From Vallitalea guaymasensis (lineage in GTDB: Bacteria > Bacillota > Clostridia > Lachnospirales > Vallitaleaceae): a DNA stretch of 64,000 nucleotides. Location: positions 1,054,001 through 1,118,000 of the forward strand of contig NZ_CP058561.1 in the NCBI RefSeq assembly GCF_018141425.1, read 5' to 3'. A program made the translations under genes and the position numbers. The notes under the pieces were generated by a model that was not told the DNA's origin, made no database searches, and saw only the letters and a list, made by a program, of their open reading frames with translations. This document shows, in pieces, positions 15,604-24,899 of the stretch (position 1 is its first letter; each line of letters begins with the position of its first letter).

Positions 15604-17046
15604 ATGAAAAATATTAAGAAATTAGTTTTATTTATTACACTGATTATAGTGGTTGGTGGAGTTAATGTTTATGCAGCAAATATTGGAGCCAAATTAACAT
15701 CACCAGAAGAAGGATGGAAAAGATATGATGATAATGCATCAGAAATAACATATATTAATTGTGATGTATTTCATTCGGAGTTCTCTAATAGTAATTATTA
15801 TTATAGTGGAATTACTGGAGATTCTGAACTGATTCCAGAAATTAGTTTTAAATTTTATGGTACTAAAATAAGATTTATTGGGACAACACATTTGGAATCA
15901 CATAGAGGGAAAGTTAAAATAATAATTGATGGTGTTGAATATGAATTTTCGCAGATTGCTAGTAATTATGATCTTGAAATATTGCAATTTGAAAAATTAG
16001 ATCTTAATAAGGATATACATACAGTGACAATTACAAGAGAAGCTAGTTATACTGGAAAACATATGTATTTAGGAGCGATTGATATAGATGAAGATGGTTA
16101 TCTGATAGGAAAGGCAAAAGTAGGTGATCAATTACTAGAGCCAGAAACTGGGTGGAAGAGGTATGATGATGCAGATTCAAGATTTAGTTATCAAGGAGAT
16201 TTTTTATCTGGAACTTCTGATCAGTATGGTGGTGATTATTATAATGATACTTTACACTGGGTAAAAGCTACTCCAGTTGTAGATGATACTAAAATAAAAT
16301 TTGAGTTCTTAGGAAGTAAATTAAGAATTATTAGCACTGTTTTTAACCAATACTCAAAAGCATTTGTAGTTAATGTTGATGGTAAGGAATATACATTCAG
16401 CCAGTACGGTGATCATTCATATCAAATGTTAATAGCTGAAATTAATAATTTAACATATGAAAGGCATACTGTTGAAATATTTAGTAATGATAATATAAGA
16501 TATACTTTTGATGCAATAGATATAGATGAAGATGGGGCATTATTACCTTTAAATGTTATCAATTTAACCGCAATACCTAACGATACTAATATAGATCTTT
16601 CTTGGGATGCTGTTGCAGATGCAGAAAAATATATAGTAAAAAGAGCAACATCTGAAAATGGTCCATTTCAAACAATTGCAGATAATGTAACATCAACTAG
16701 TTATATAGATACAACAGCACAACCAGCAGTAACATATTATTATGTAGTAAATGTTGTGAAAGGAACAATAGTTAGTGAAAACTCTAATGTTGCATCAGCT
16801 ATGATTGAAAATACAAATATAGCAGTATTACAAATTAAATTATCCACTACAGATGTATACGAATATAGAGTTACTATGAATGAAGTTGATAATTTTATGA
16901 AATGGTATATTGATAGAGCTAATGGTACAGGATTACCATTTTATAGTTTTTCAGATGAATCAAAAATAGAACCTTATACAGATGTAAATGAGTATCTGAT
17001 CTTCGATAAAATAATATGGTTTAAAGTTAAAGAGTATTTAAAATAA
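15604..17046 (+). CDS. Secreted protein with two jelly-roll-like repeats, FN3 domain and conserved C-terminal domain
   Basis: 480 residues. A signal peptide (about 1-24, ending VYAA) is followed by two repeats (about 28-170 and 175-312) each beginning with L-x-x-P-E-x-GWKRYDD and ending AIDIDEDG. A fibronectin type III domain (about 318-400) and an 80-residue C-terminal domain (KLSTTDVYEYRVTMNEVDNF to KVKEYLK) follow. The repeats resemble galactose-binding-like modules (GTKIRFIGT, KIIIDGVEY). No membrane anchor or LPXTG motif is seen. Probably an extracellular or surface binding protein. A one-repeat paralog is at 19147-20163, inverted. It lies on the pdaB side of the left att site. Confidence 0.75.
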   Translation: MKNIKKLVLFITLIIVVGGVNVYAANIGAKLTSPEEGWKRYDDNASEITYINCDVFHSEFSNSNYYYSGITGDSELIPEISFKFYGTKIRFIGTTHLESHRGKVKIIIDGVEYEFSQIASNYDLEILQFEKLDLNKDIHTVTITREASYTGKHMYLGAIDIDEDGYLIGKAKVGDQLLEPETGWKRYDDADSRFSYQGDFLSGTSDQYGGDYYNDTLHWVKATPVVDDTKIKFEFLGSKLRIISTVFNQYSKAFVVNVDGKEYTFSQYGDHSYQMLIAEINNLTYERHTVEIFSNDNIRYTFDAIDIDEDGALLPLNVINLTAIPNDTNIDLSWDAVADAEKYIVKRATSENGPFQTIADNVTSTSYIDTTAQPAVTYYYVVNVVKGTIVSENSNVASAMIENTNIAVLQIKLSTTDVYEYRVTMNEVDNFMKWYIDRANGTGLPFYSFSDESKIEPYTDVNEYLIFDKIIWFKVKEYLK

Positions 17047-17120
17047 TACTTAATAAAAGTAAGTAATTTGAGCTGTTTTATTTATAAAATATACTTTACT
17101 ACTATAATTCACAGAAATAT

Positions 17121-17192
17121 CTTGGATTGGAAAGAATATGGGTTAGAACAATAGTAGAACAGTTCAATAGAGTTAAGCAGACCAAGCATTAA
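17121..17192 (+). pseudogene. Transposase fragment
   Basis: Twenty-three codons reading LGLERIWVRTIVEQFNRVKQ then TKH and a stop. RTIVEQFNRVK matches the C-terminal segment of DDE transposases. No start codon; flanks are non-coding. A decayed remnant, different from the IS1182 remnant that follows. Confidence 0.5.
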
Positions 17193-17285
17193 ATATATCC
17201 TAGGAGATTAATAATATGAGACTTAAATAATATTTTGCAACAAGAATTAGAGCAAAGATTGTATTTAGATTAAATAAATAAAATA

Positions 17286-17720
17286 AAGGGGCTGTCTCAT
17301 GGACTTTTCCAAAATGACAAACCTCTAACTTAAAAATATAGTGAGTCACCTTCTGTTTTCTAGTAAAACAATGGGGACTCACTTGTTTTTTTGCATCATT
17401 ATTAGATATTCATAGAACCTCTTAATATTGCTATATCTTTAAGCGAATTATACATAAATTCGCCTATTATGCTTTGATCTCATGAATAAAATTTTATGTT
17501 CACAGTCCTCACACGTCTCACATTCGTAAATTTTAATCTCTGCCTTATACCCTGATTTTCAAGGTATTCATTGAACGCTTTAATATGGCGTTGAAGGGAA
17601 GTTTTTCGTTTGCCTTTACCATAGACAAATGTAATGTCTAACTGCTGCTGCTTTTTATTAAGAAATCAAAAAAGGGTGTCTCACCATAGATTTATTGATC
17701 TATTTGATGAGACAGCCCCT
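17286..17720 (-). mobile_element. IS1182-type remnant B with both terminal repeats
   Basis: About 435 bp bounded by GGGGCTGTCTCA (from 17288) and TGAGACAGCCCC (to 17720). Inside, the minus strand shows decayed transposase in shifting frames: KKQQQLDITFVYGKGKRKTS, then YECETCEDCEHKILFMRSKH, the Cys-rich segment of IS1182-family transposases. Bases 17282-17443 are an inverted near-copy of remnant A (14751-14911). Internally deleted and dead, but still a recombination substrate. Confidence 0.7.
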
Positions 17721-17775
17721 TTATAATAAGTAATAACAACTATAAAATAATTGATATTTTATTTTCTGCTACAAT

Positions 17776-18573
17776 TTAATTATTTACTGGTTTAAACTGA
17801 AAAGCATAGCTTTGTTTATTCCCTCTTACATATTCTACATATACTCTATATTTATGATTTGCTATCATGTAAAAAGGTGTATAGGTATTTCCAGTAATTG
17901 TACCTTGATGGATAATTTCACCTGTTGCATCATCTACCATATATGTAAATACCGCATTTTCAGTGCCTGATGATAAAAACTGATATCTTACTTGTTGGCT
18001 TTCTGTAGCAGTATATTCAAAATAATCGACATCGCTAGAATCTTTTATTGATCCAATATATTGCTTCATATCTGGACATATATTAGCAGTTTCTTGAGTA
18101 TTATTAGGCTCTTCTTCCATACTAGACTTTAAAACTAAATGACCTATCTCCTCATCTGTAAGTGATAATTGATAAGTTGTGTTTGATGAACCATTTAATC
18201 CTAGCACTCTTATATAGTATCTATGATCCTTTTTAAAACGAAAATCTTTTTCAGTTACTTTTGAAGTCATGATTTCAGCAGATAATAAATCTCCTGTAGT
18301 TTCATCATATATCCAAGCTACAAATCCGTCATTAGTTCCTTGGTGTATAAATAAAAAATGTACATCTCTATCTTCACTAAGAATCTTAGTTCTATAATAA
18401 TCATAATCTTGATTATCAGTTGCTATTCCACAAGTAACTGATGTCAATTCAACCATATTTGCTTGTGCTAATGAATCATTTGGTTCCATCTCATCAGCGG
18501 CTTTAACATTTATAGATATGGACATTACCATAATTAACGCTAAGCATAAAGTACTTATTTTCTTAATATTCAT
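17776..18573 (-). CDS. Secreted protein with two PPC-type (pre-peptidase C-terminal-like) domains
   Basis: 265 residues. Signal peptide (about 1-25, ending VKAA). Two domains start with EPNDSLAQAN (about 30) and EPNNTQETAN (about 156) and contain DYDYYRTK and DVDYFEYTA, the hallmark of bacterial PPC beta-domains found after secreted proteases. Here no protease domain is present, so it is a stand-alone adhesion or binding protein. GGAGATATAAG precedes the ATG. A paralog lies at 20444-21244. Inside element B, sharing a neighbourhood with the FN3 proteins. Confidence 0.75.
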   Translation of the reverse strand: MNIKKISTLCLALIMVMSISINVKAADEMEPNDSLAQANMVELTSVTCGIATDNQDYDYYRTKILSEDRDVHFLFIHQGTNDGFVAWIYDETTGDLLSAEIMTSKVTEKDFRFKKDHRYYIRVLGLNGSSNTTYQLSLTDEEIGHLVLKSSMEEEPNNTQETANICPDMKQYIGSIKDSSDVDYFEYTATESQQVRYQFLSSGTENAVFTYMVDDATGEIIHQGTITGNTYTPFYMIANHKYRVYVEYVRGNKQSYAFQFKPVNN

Positions 18574-19081
18574 CTTATATCTCCTTCACTGTTTAATAAT
18601 ATTTACTAATTATTATATATTAAAGCTGCAGCATTAATAACGATTTAAAATAATATACTTATACTATTAGTTTACTAAATTCTTTATATTTGTTAATCTT
18701 TTTAATGTTTATTATACTATTTCTATTTAACTATTCAATCATATTTTTAATTTTCGTTATTTTTTATTTTTTAATAAAATACTCTAACTTTATATAAGGT
18801 CAAATTATCTTATAAGGTTACAAAAAATTTTATTTTTGTTACTTTTAACTGAATTTATTACAAATTCTTTATTTATATTTACAACTAACATTTCTATATG
18901 CAAATAATATAATTTATGCAATATTTATATTTACTTTTATTTCCTTAATCATAAAAAATTCCACATTATAAAACAACTTATCTTTTTAAGTAAATTTTGT
19001 AATTATATCAAATATACCTTTAATTCATAATATTATTTCATTATATTCATCTGTTATTAAAATTACAAATTAAACCAAAAT
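18574..19081. other. AT-rich non-coding stretch
   Basis: About 500 bases, very AT-rich, with no open frame carrying a ribosome site, no RNA gene and no repeat that I could recognise. It holds the promoter of the minus-strand PPC gene on its left edge and ends at a terminator on its right. Confidence 0.6.
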
Positions 19082-19111
19082 AGTCCTACTTCCAATCAAG
19101 AAAGTAGGACT
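19082..19111 (-). terminator. Terminator of the second FN3 gene
   Basis: AGTCCTACTT pairs with AAGTAGGACT around a short loop. On the minus strand it is followed by ATTTTGG. Confidence 0.75.
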
Positions 19112-19146
19112 ACACATATACTAAAACTTAGTTTAATTAATAAATC

Positions 19147-20163
19147 TTATTTTATGTACTCTTTAACTTTAAACCATACTATCTTATCAAAGATCAGATA
19201 CTCATTTATATATGTATAAGGTTCAATTTTTGACTCATCTGAAAAACTATAAAATGGTAATCCTGTACCATTTGCTCTATCAATATACCATTTCATGAAA
19301 TTATCAACTTCATTCATTGTAATTCTATATTCGTATACATCTGTTGTAGATAATTTAATTTGTATTACTGCTGTATTTATATTTTCTATCATTGCTGAAG
19401 CAATGTTTGAATTATCACTTTCTACATCATTTCTCACTGCACGAACTACATAATAATAAGTAACTTCTGGTTCAACATTATTATCTATGTAAGTTGTGTC
19501 TGTTACATTAGAAGCTATTACAGTATCTATAGAACTTGATATTGTTGATCTTAAAATAGTATAGCTATCTGCACCAGAAACTTCCTTCCATGTAAGATTT
19601 ATTGTATCATTATCTGGTTTTGCCACTAATTCATTTGGTTGCATTATATATATCAGTTCTCCAGATTCATCAATATCAATAGCATCACAACTAAATCTTA
19701 TTCCATCAACGGAATATATCTCAACCTCATGTGTACCATATTCTAACCCTGTTTTTTCTGCTATTATTGATTGTTGTGTATAAGAATCACTTTGCCAAGC
19801 ACTAAAAATTCCTATAAACTCTCCATCTATTTTTAATCCTACCTGCTTAGTATATTCATCAAATATTGAACCTATAAAACGAATCTGTGTACCAACAAAT
19901 TTAAAGTTAATTTTGCACTTAATTACTTCATTATTTGAGAGACCGCTTGGTATATAATGTTGAATGCCTCCGTATGCTAATCCACTTGAATCTACTTTCC
20001 ATTCATCTCCTACGTAATTAATGCATTTATTATCATCATCATACCTTTTCCAACCAGCTTCTGGTTGTAATAATTGATCACCCACACCTGCAGCATAAAC
20101 ATTAATTCCGCCAACTACTATAATCATTGTAATAAATACAACCAACTTCTTAATATTTTTCAT
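19147..20163 (-). CDS. Secreted protein with one jelly-roll-like repeat, FN3 domain and conserved C-terminal domain
   Basis: 338 residues. Same build as the protein at 15604 with one repeat fewer: signal peptide (1-25), one repeat (LLQPEAGWKRYDDD to AIDIDESG), an FN3 domain (about 178-262) and a nearly identical C-terminal 80 residues. DNA identity is high in the signal peptide, the upstream region and the C-terminal part. The two genes face opposite ways and so form long inverted repeats. Extracellular location is inferred from the signal peptide; function unknown. Confidence 0.75.
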   Translation of the reverse strand: MKNIKKLVVFITMIIVVGGINVYAAGVGDQLLQPEAGWKRYDDDNKCINYVGDEWKVDSSGLAYGGIQHYIPSGLSNNEVIKCKINFKFVGTQIRFIGSIFDEYTKQVGLKIDGEFIGIFSAWQSDSYTQQSIIAEKTGLEYGTHEVEIYSVDGIRFSCDAIDIDESGELIYIMQPNELVAKPDNDTINLTWKEVSGADSYTILRSTISSSIDTVIASNVTDTTYIDNNVEPEVTYYYVVRAVRNDVESDNSNIASAMIENINTAVIQIKLSTTDVYEYRITMNEVDNFMKWYIDRANGTGLPFYSFSDESKIEPYTYINEYLIFDKIVWFKVKEYIK

Positions 20164-20306
20164 TATATATCGTCCTTTCCTAATAATTTATGCCAAATTA
20201 TACCATATTACATACTCAATATATAGCCTTATAATTAATTAATTTACATAGTACAATTAAGTATTGTGCTTTTTTCGACATAATATTTATTCATATGTAT
20301 CATCAA
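20164..20306 (-). repeat. Inverted-repeat copy of FN3-gene upstream region (copy 2)
   Basis: Reverse-complement counterpart of 15461-15603, with the same extended -10 element (ATGGTATAAT) and ribosome site. The following 130 bases to 20443 are non-coding and AT-rich. Confidence 0.75.
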
Positions 20307-20443
20307 CAAATTCTTATAATTAACACATAAATATCCTATAACAAAGTATAAAAAAAAGCTACAGACTTTATAATATAATCTATAGCTTTAATTTTATATT
20401 TAATTTTTGTTTTCTAATTATTTTATATTTAATAAAACTTATT

Positions 20444-21244
20444 CTATTTCTTATACATTTGGATTGTATATGGTATGCCTGAATAATAATCGTTTGATGT
20501 TACCCCATGTACTATTACCATATACTCTGTACCTTCAACTAATTTAAAATCAATGTCCTCATAACAGTTGCCTTGTCCAACAGTTTCATTTCTATCATTA
20601 TCATATATTATAATTTTATAATTTCGTGGATTAAAAAATAATCTTGCTCTTACATCTCCTGTATAGTCAGATATATATTTATAATAATCTACATCTGAAC
20701 TACTAGAAATGGTTGCATTCACATTCCCTTTTAAGAAATCCACTTCAAAAGCTTCTGAAAAAGAATCACTAGGTTCATATGCAGCATCACCTGTTGTTTC
20801 AAAATTGTCTTGCCTTAATTCATATTCCTCTGTTGAATAGTCATATGTAGGGGAATATACGAAAATTAAGTATTCATGATCTTTTGTAACAGGGAATCTA
20901 ACAGTTTCTGCTTGACCAGGTCCAGCACTTGTGGATTTTGCAATTCGTACTATATCACCCTGTGGATTTTTATAATGAACAATTATTCCATAATTCTTAC
21001 CCGCTGGAGGAGTTAATGTCAATGTTTCATATCCTTCACTATAATATTCAGTTTTATACCAATCTTGATCTCCGCTTCCATTTATTGTAGCTTTTACTGG
21101 TACACCATGTTTTAACAATGGTACCTCTACAGCTGTACCGTAGGTATTATTAGGTTCATAAGAATCACTAGCAGCCATTACAAAAAAGCTATTGGTTAAA
21201 ACCATAGATAAACATAATATACTCATTATTAATTTTTTTTTCAT
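20444..21244 (-). CDS. Secreted protein with two PPC-type domains (paralog)
   Basis: About 266 residues. Signal peptide (1-27, ending VMAA). Two PPC-like domains start at SYEPNNTYGTAVEV and AYEPSDSFSEAFEV and contain DQDWYKTEYY and DVDYYKYIS. It ends in an Ig-like strand with MVIVHGV. The second ATG was chosen because AGGAGAGA lies eight bases ahead of it. Paralog of 17776-18573. Probably an extracellular binding protein. Confidence 0.7.
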   Translation of the reverse strand: MKKKLIMSILCLSMVLTNSFFVMAASDSYEPNNTYGTAVEVPLLKHGVPVKATINGSGDQDWYKTEYYSEGYETLTLTPPAGKNYGIIVHYKNPQGDIVRIAKSTSAGPGQAETVRFPVTKDHEYLIFVYSPTYDYSTEEYELRQDNFETTGDAAYEPSDSFSEAFEVDFLKGNVNATISSSSDVDYYKYISDYTGDVRARLFFNPRNYKIIIYDNDRNETVGQGNCYEDIDFKLVEGTEYMVIVHGVTSNDYYSGIPYTIQMYKK

Positions 21245-21525
21245 TTTCATTCTCTCCTTATATATTCTTGTTAATCAGATAGTTGTAAAGATCTGTGCAC
21301 AGTATAATTCCTTTACATTGCATATTATAACAGAATATTCTTTTAACATATGTCGAAACTTGTTGTCTAATTATTTTTTATCAGAATTTATTATATTTAT
21401 TATTATAATATGTATTTTTTTATATTTTTTCACACTTTGTGTTATTGATACAGATAATTGTCCTATAATCTACCAATATAACAAAAAAAGAATCATTATA
21501 ATTAAACTAGCTGATTACATTAACC

Positions 21526-21669
21526 CTAATCTCCTGCCCCACCAAAACGTATCATCATATCTGAATATACATCACCCTCAGCAGTAACAATATCAAATAT
21601 ATCTATTCGGTATATTTTACCTATTATTGTAGGCTTTTCCCATGTAACTATAACTTTTGTACCTGTATT
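21526..21669 (-). pseudogene. Fragment of a phage-like small protein
   Basis: Forty-seven codons open from a stop codon with no start: TGTKVIVTWEKPTIIGKIYR to MMIRFGGAGD. The sequence looks like genuine protein. It follows the 71-residue gene on the same strand. Probably a truncated remnant. The bases 21251-21525 to its left show nothing I can identify. Confidence 0.35.
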
Positions 21670-21731
21670 TTATTCATTCTTTCTACTTGCTCTTTTTTTA
21701 ATTTCTTCACCCTTTCCAACTCTATACAAAA

Positions 21732-21947
21732 TCAATCTTTTGCTTGCCTTCTTATAAATTGAAATGTCCATGCTTCATCTTTAATTGTTTTAATCTCGAT
21801 GCTTTCATCAATATAAACTGCTTCAATAAATGTAGGTTTATTAACTTTCTTTTCTTCGCTGTTATGATTAAAAAATAAGGCTATACTCAAAACATTAAAA
21901 ACTTGTTCTTTATAAATCATTTTATAGTTGCTCATATCTATTCCCAT
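21732..21947 (-). CDS. Phage-type small hypothetical protein
   Basis: 71 residues. The pattern NYKMIYKEQVFNVLSIALFF, KPTFIEAVYIDES, then DEAWTFQFIRR looks like small proteins found in clostridial prophages, by memory of such sequences rather than a named domain. The ribosome site is weak (TAGAGA), and an internal ATG (MSNYKM) is an alternative start. Function unknown. Confidence 0.5.
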   Translation of the reverse strand: MGIDMSNYKMIYKEQVFNVLSIALFFNHNSEEKKVNKPTFIEAVYIDESIEIKTIKDEAWTFQFIRRQAKD

Positions 21948-22044
21948 ATTATATCTCTATTCCAAAACTAGTTCTTTTGTTATTATAATGATTTTGGTAT
22001 AATTAATAATCGGCAAATTGTAATTTACATAAGGAGGTATTCTC

Positions 22045-22230
22045 TTGTATGAATATAAATTCGTTAAATTAAAATTAAGTAGTTTTCTTAAAAATACAGA
22101 TCAAGATTATCATGCAGTGATAACAGAACATGCGCATCAAGGATGGAGACTCAAACAAATATTTGCTCCTCCCATATCAGGTTATGGAGTTGCTAAATTT
22201 TATGAACTAATATTTGAACGTAAACTCTAA
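22045..22230 (+). CDS. DUF4177-family protein
   Basis: 61 residues starting at TTG, seven bases after AAGGAGG. The sequence YEYKFVKLK, HAHQGWRLKQIFAPP, YELIFERK is the DUF4177 pattern (short beta-alpha-beta proteins, role unknown). The nearby ATG is out of frame, so the TTG start is the only good one. Often found as stray genes in accessory regions. Confidence 0.75.
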   Translation: MYEYKFVKLKLSSFLKNTDQDYHAVITEHAHQGWRLKQIFAPPISGYGVAKFYELIFERKL

Positions 22231-22407
22231 TAATATATACAATTTGCTGATTATATATACTAAACTCACTTCTAATCCCTCCTAAACCAAGCTTTACTTC
22301 ACTTCTTCGTAATAATCTCTAGTGCTTAAATCAATATAATTTTCCTTCCCACTTATTAGGTTTTAATGTATAATTTATACTATAACTTAGTAGGAGGTAG
22401 TATTGTT

Positions 22408-22650
22408 ATGTTACAAAGATTTGTTTTTTTTATAATTATTGCTTTCTTTTCTTTTTTTGGTTTAGACCTTCTAGCACAATTAGTAGATATTGCTATGGGA
22501 AATAATCCAATTGATGATGACTTTCATGCAATAATTGTAGTAGGTACTATTGTTATATGCTGTACATATTTAATTATTTCTAAGATTAATGAGCTTAAGG
22601 ATTCTCTACATTCACATGATAACGATGATAATCACAAAACTAATATTTAA
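22408..22650 (+). CDS. Small two-segment membrane protein
   Basis: 80 residues from the ATG at 22408, which has AGGAGGTAG ten bases ahead; the frame is open 14 codons further up without such a site. Hydrophobic segments at about 4-26 and 42-61, then a His/Asp-rich polar tail (SHDNDDNHKTN). No family recognised. Confidence 0.6.
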   Translation: MLQRFVFFIIIAFFSFFGLDLLAQLVDIAMGNNPIDDDFHAIIVVGTIVICCTYLIISKINELKDSLHSHDNDDNHKTNI

Positions 22651-22652
22651 TC

Positions 22653-23010
22653 CTATTATTCATCACTAAAAGCTACTAATTTCCTCATATTTTCTCTCTC
22701 AAACACTTTATCCCCTGTCATCTTAGCAATACACTCAATCCCCAGTATTGCTATATCTGATTTTCGACTCCTTTGGTAAAGAGGTACATGTTTCGTTGTA
22801 CTTATCTACAATCTCCTGACAGATGTTCTTTTTCTTTTCTGGAACTTGATATGGTTCATCTGTTTTTGTATATATATTATTATTACTTGTATTATTATCT
22901 TTTTTCACAGTTTTCTCAAAGGGGGTTTTCGACATTTAGAGGGAGGGCTTCGATATCTGGAAGGGGTACATTATTGTATTCACGATTAAATCCTTTGTTG
23001 TGTTTCCTCC
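22653..23010 (-). pseudogene. Decayed phage replication-type gene
   Basis: On the minus strand the pieces GFNREYNNVPLPDIEALPLN and FEKTVKKDNNTSNNN to EIVDKYNETCTSLPKESK appear in two frames. The pattern IVDKYNETCTSLPK is typical of the C-terminal linker of DnaD-like phage replication proteins. A further piece (IECIAKMTGDKVFERENMRK, ending FSDE) continues to 22653 in yet another frame. Frameshifts and no intact start mean it is dead. It supports a prophage origin for this part of element B. Confidence 0.55.
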
Positions 23011-23040
23011 TTCTTTTTTATAGAATGATAGATAGTTTTT

Positions 23041-23199
23041 CTATTTAGCACCATTCTTTTTCGCTAGTTCTTTTTCTTTTTTGATTCTTTCATCATGTTT
23101 CATTAATACCTTATATACAAATTCAGCTACCTCTTTTTCACGTCTTTTTCTTTCTTCATCTGAAATGTCTGGATAAATATTAACTACTTTGTAAGGCAT
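23041..23199 (-). CDS. 52-residue charged phage-type protein
   Basis: Reads MPYKVVNIYPDISDEERKRR, then a long charged helix ending AKKNGAK. GAAGGAG lies eight bases before the ATG. Short MPYKVVNIYP-type proteins are common in clostridial prophages next to their regulator genes. It lies directly downstream of the small XRE gene on the same strand. Function unknown. Confidence 0.65.
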   Translation of the reverse strand: MPYKVVNIYPDISDEERKRREKEVAEFVYKVLMKHDERIKKEKELAKKNGAK

Positions 23200-23282
23200 A
23201 AAATCAACTCCTTCTAATGAATTTTATGAGGTACTGTTTGTACATTATTACTCTCATTATGTTTCCTCAAAAGAAACAAATA

Positions 23283-23471
23283 TTACATAAAAATATCTTC
23301 TACCTTCTTACTTAGTTTATTAGATATTTTTAAAGCTTCATCAATTGAAATTTTTATTTTGCCATTTTCTTTTTTATAATATGCTGATGTAGTCTTTAAA
23401 CCCAATAGTTTAGACATTTCTTGAGCAGTAAAATTTTGTCTTAGTCGCTCTTCCCTTAATTTTGCATACAA
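23283..23471 (-). CDS. Small XRE-family DNA-binding protein (Cro-like)
   Basis: 62 residues, almost only a helix-turn-helix: LREERLRQNFTAQEMSKLLG then SAYYKKENGKIKISIDEALK. It starts at TTG, seven bases after AGGAGG. It diverges from the XRE gene at 23636 across 164 bases, the classic cI/cro layout of a lysogeny switch. Likely the anti-repressor or excisionase-type arm of a decayed prophage. Confidence 0.8.
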   Translation of the reverse strand: MYAKLREERLRQNFTAQEMSKLLGLKTTSAYYKKENGKIKISIDEALKISNKLSKKVEDIFM

Positions 23472-23635
23472 ATTATCACCTCCTATCAGTTTCCAATGAG
23501 GATATTTTTATTATAGTTTCCTTATTGGAAATTGTCAAGAGTTTCACTCAAATTGTTTCCAAATCTTATACTTAGCTTGTTAGTATCCATTATGGAGAGT
23601 ATAATATAAATAGTTACAAAGAAAGGAAAATATAT

Positions 23636-24028
23636 ATGTTTAGTAATAGATTAAAAGCTCTTAGAATCAAAAATAACATGACTCAAGAAGAACTTGGTAA
23701 AAAAGTAAATTTAAAAAAAGCTGCTATTTCTAAATATGAAAATGGTAAATTACAACCTAATATTGATATGATTATTAAATTTGCAGAAATTTTCGGCGTT
23801 TCGGTAGATTATATATCTGGTAGATCTGATAAACTTACACCTATTTCAAATAATAAAACCAATAATGAAGTAGATAAAAAATTAGATAATTTTATTGAAG
23901 AAATAGAAAAAATTGATGGACTTATGTTTAGTGGTAAACCAATGGATGAATCTACAAAAGATGTTCTTTTAAAGATGTTAAGAACTACTAAAGATATGGC
24001 AAAAAAAATGAATGAAAATAATAAATAA
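23636..24028 (+). CDS. XRE-family repressor (CI-like)
   Basis: 130 residues. HTH (RIKNNMTQEELGKKVNLKKA, then AISKYENGKLQPNID), the VDYISGRSD segment, and a helical tail ending DESTKDVLLKMLRTTKDM. Paralog of 12251-12649. The ImmA-like protease at 25910 is the usual partner that cleaves this type of repressor on DNA damage. Divergent from the Cro-like gene, so it probably represses that promoter and its own. Confidence 0.85.
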   Translation: MFSNRLKALRIKNNMTQEELGKKVNLKKAAISKYENGKLQPNIDMIIKFAEIFGVSVDYISGRSDKLTPISNNKTNNEVDKKLDNFIEEIEKIDGLMFSGKPMDESTKDVLLKMLRTTKDMAKKMNENNK

Positions 24029-24087
24029 TAAGACATTTATTCTAATCTTATACAGCTCAAACGACTACGAAAAAGGCATTTTAGATG

Positions 24088-24117
24088 AGCAGTTGGATAA
24101 TTATCCACTGCTTTTTT
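24088..24117 (+). terminator. Terminator of the second XRE gene
   Basis: AGCAGT (24088-24093) and GGAT pair with ATCC and ACTGCT (24107-24112), followed by TTTTT. Arms match the terminator at 12705-12738. Confidence 0.75.
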
Positions 24118-24148
24118 GTGTTTAAATATATACTATGGAGGAGTTTAA

Positions 24149-24899
24149 ATGTATGAACCTGTTAAGAACGTTAGCCCAACTATAACGTTATGCTTTAATA
24201 AATCTACATCTAATAATTTTGATTATGTATTTACTAAAACAAAAAGAATGTCATGAATATGTTAGTTACAGGAAATCAAGCTATATTATAGTTGATAATC
24301 AAAAATATTTTCTATCAAAAATCAGAAAAGGATTATGCTGTTATCGCAATAAGTGTATATCTACTAATCCATCTAATTATTGCTTTGAATCGTTAGACGA
24401 AAATAGATTTAATAGTAATATTTTTGGTTGCAAGTATAGTTTAACTAACAATTGTTTTAATGGTTGGTTACCCGGAAATTTAGATGATAACAACATATTT
24501 CATGTTGATAAAGAAAAAATCAGAGAAATTATTATTGATAGATTAAATATTGATTTACAATATTGTCCTGCCCTAGATATGAATGAAATTATGTCTAACA
24601 TTGAAAATTTACCAGATACTATAAATCCATTAATTGACGATACTTTTGATTATCTATATGATGAATATGATAAACCTTATGGAATAAAGTTTAAAGATTA
24701 TCATAAAAACTTACCTTTATACAATATTCTAACTATTGATGCACATGAACAATTAGATAATTTAGATACAAAAACTAATATTATAAATAGGACAAGTAGA
24801 ATCCCAATATTTAATAAACTTACTTCATTTTTGGCTTATATTCCTAGATTTAGAAAACGTATAAAATGGAAGATGATAGTGCATCTATATATTATTTAA
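24149..24899 (+). pseudogene. Unknown protein, frameshifted in an A-run
   Basis: ATG 24149, with GGAGGAG ahead, opens MYEPVKNVSPTITLCFNKST and runs to a stop at 24254. The long frame that continues (ECHEYVSYRKSSYIIVDNQK to IVHLYII) has no credible start; it is reached by skipping one base in AAAAA at 24241-24245. Joined length is about 250 residues. Several Cys occur (CCYRNKC, FGCKYSLTNNCF), possibly a metal site. No family recognised. An indel, a sequencing error or slippage are all possible. Confidence 0.5.

Noticed and set aside
17121-17145. Second copy of a deacetylase fragment (DWKEYG-like: ATTGGAAAGAATATGG also occurs at 15031)
   Set aside because: In another frame the stretch continues as a transposase C-terminus (RTIVEQFNRVKQ), and the similarity to pdaB ends after 16 bases, so it is more likely chance.
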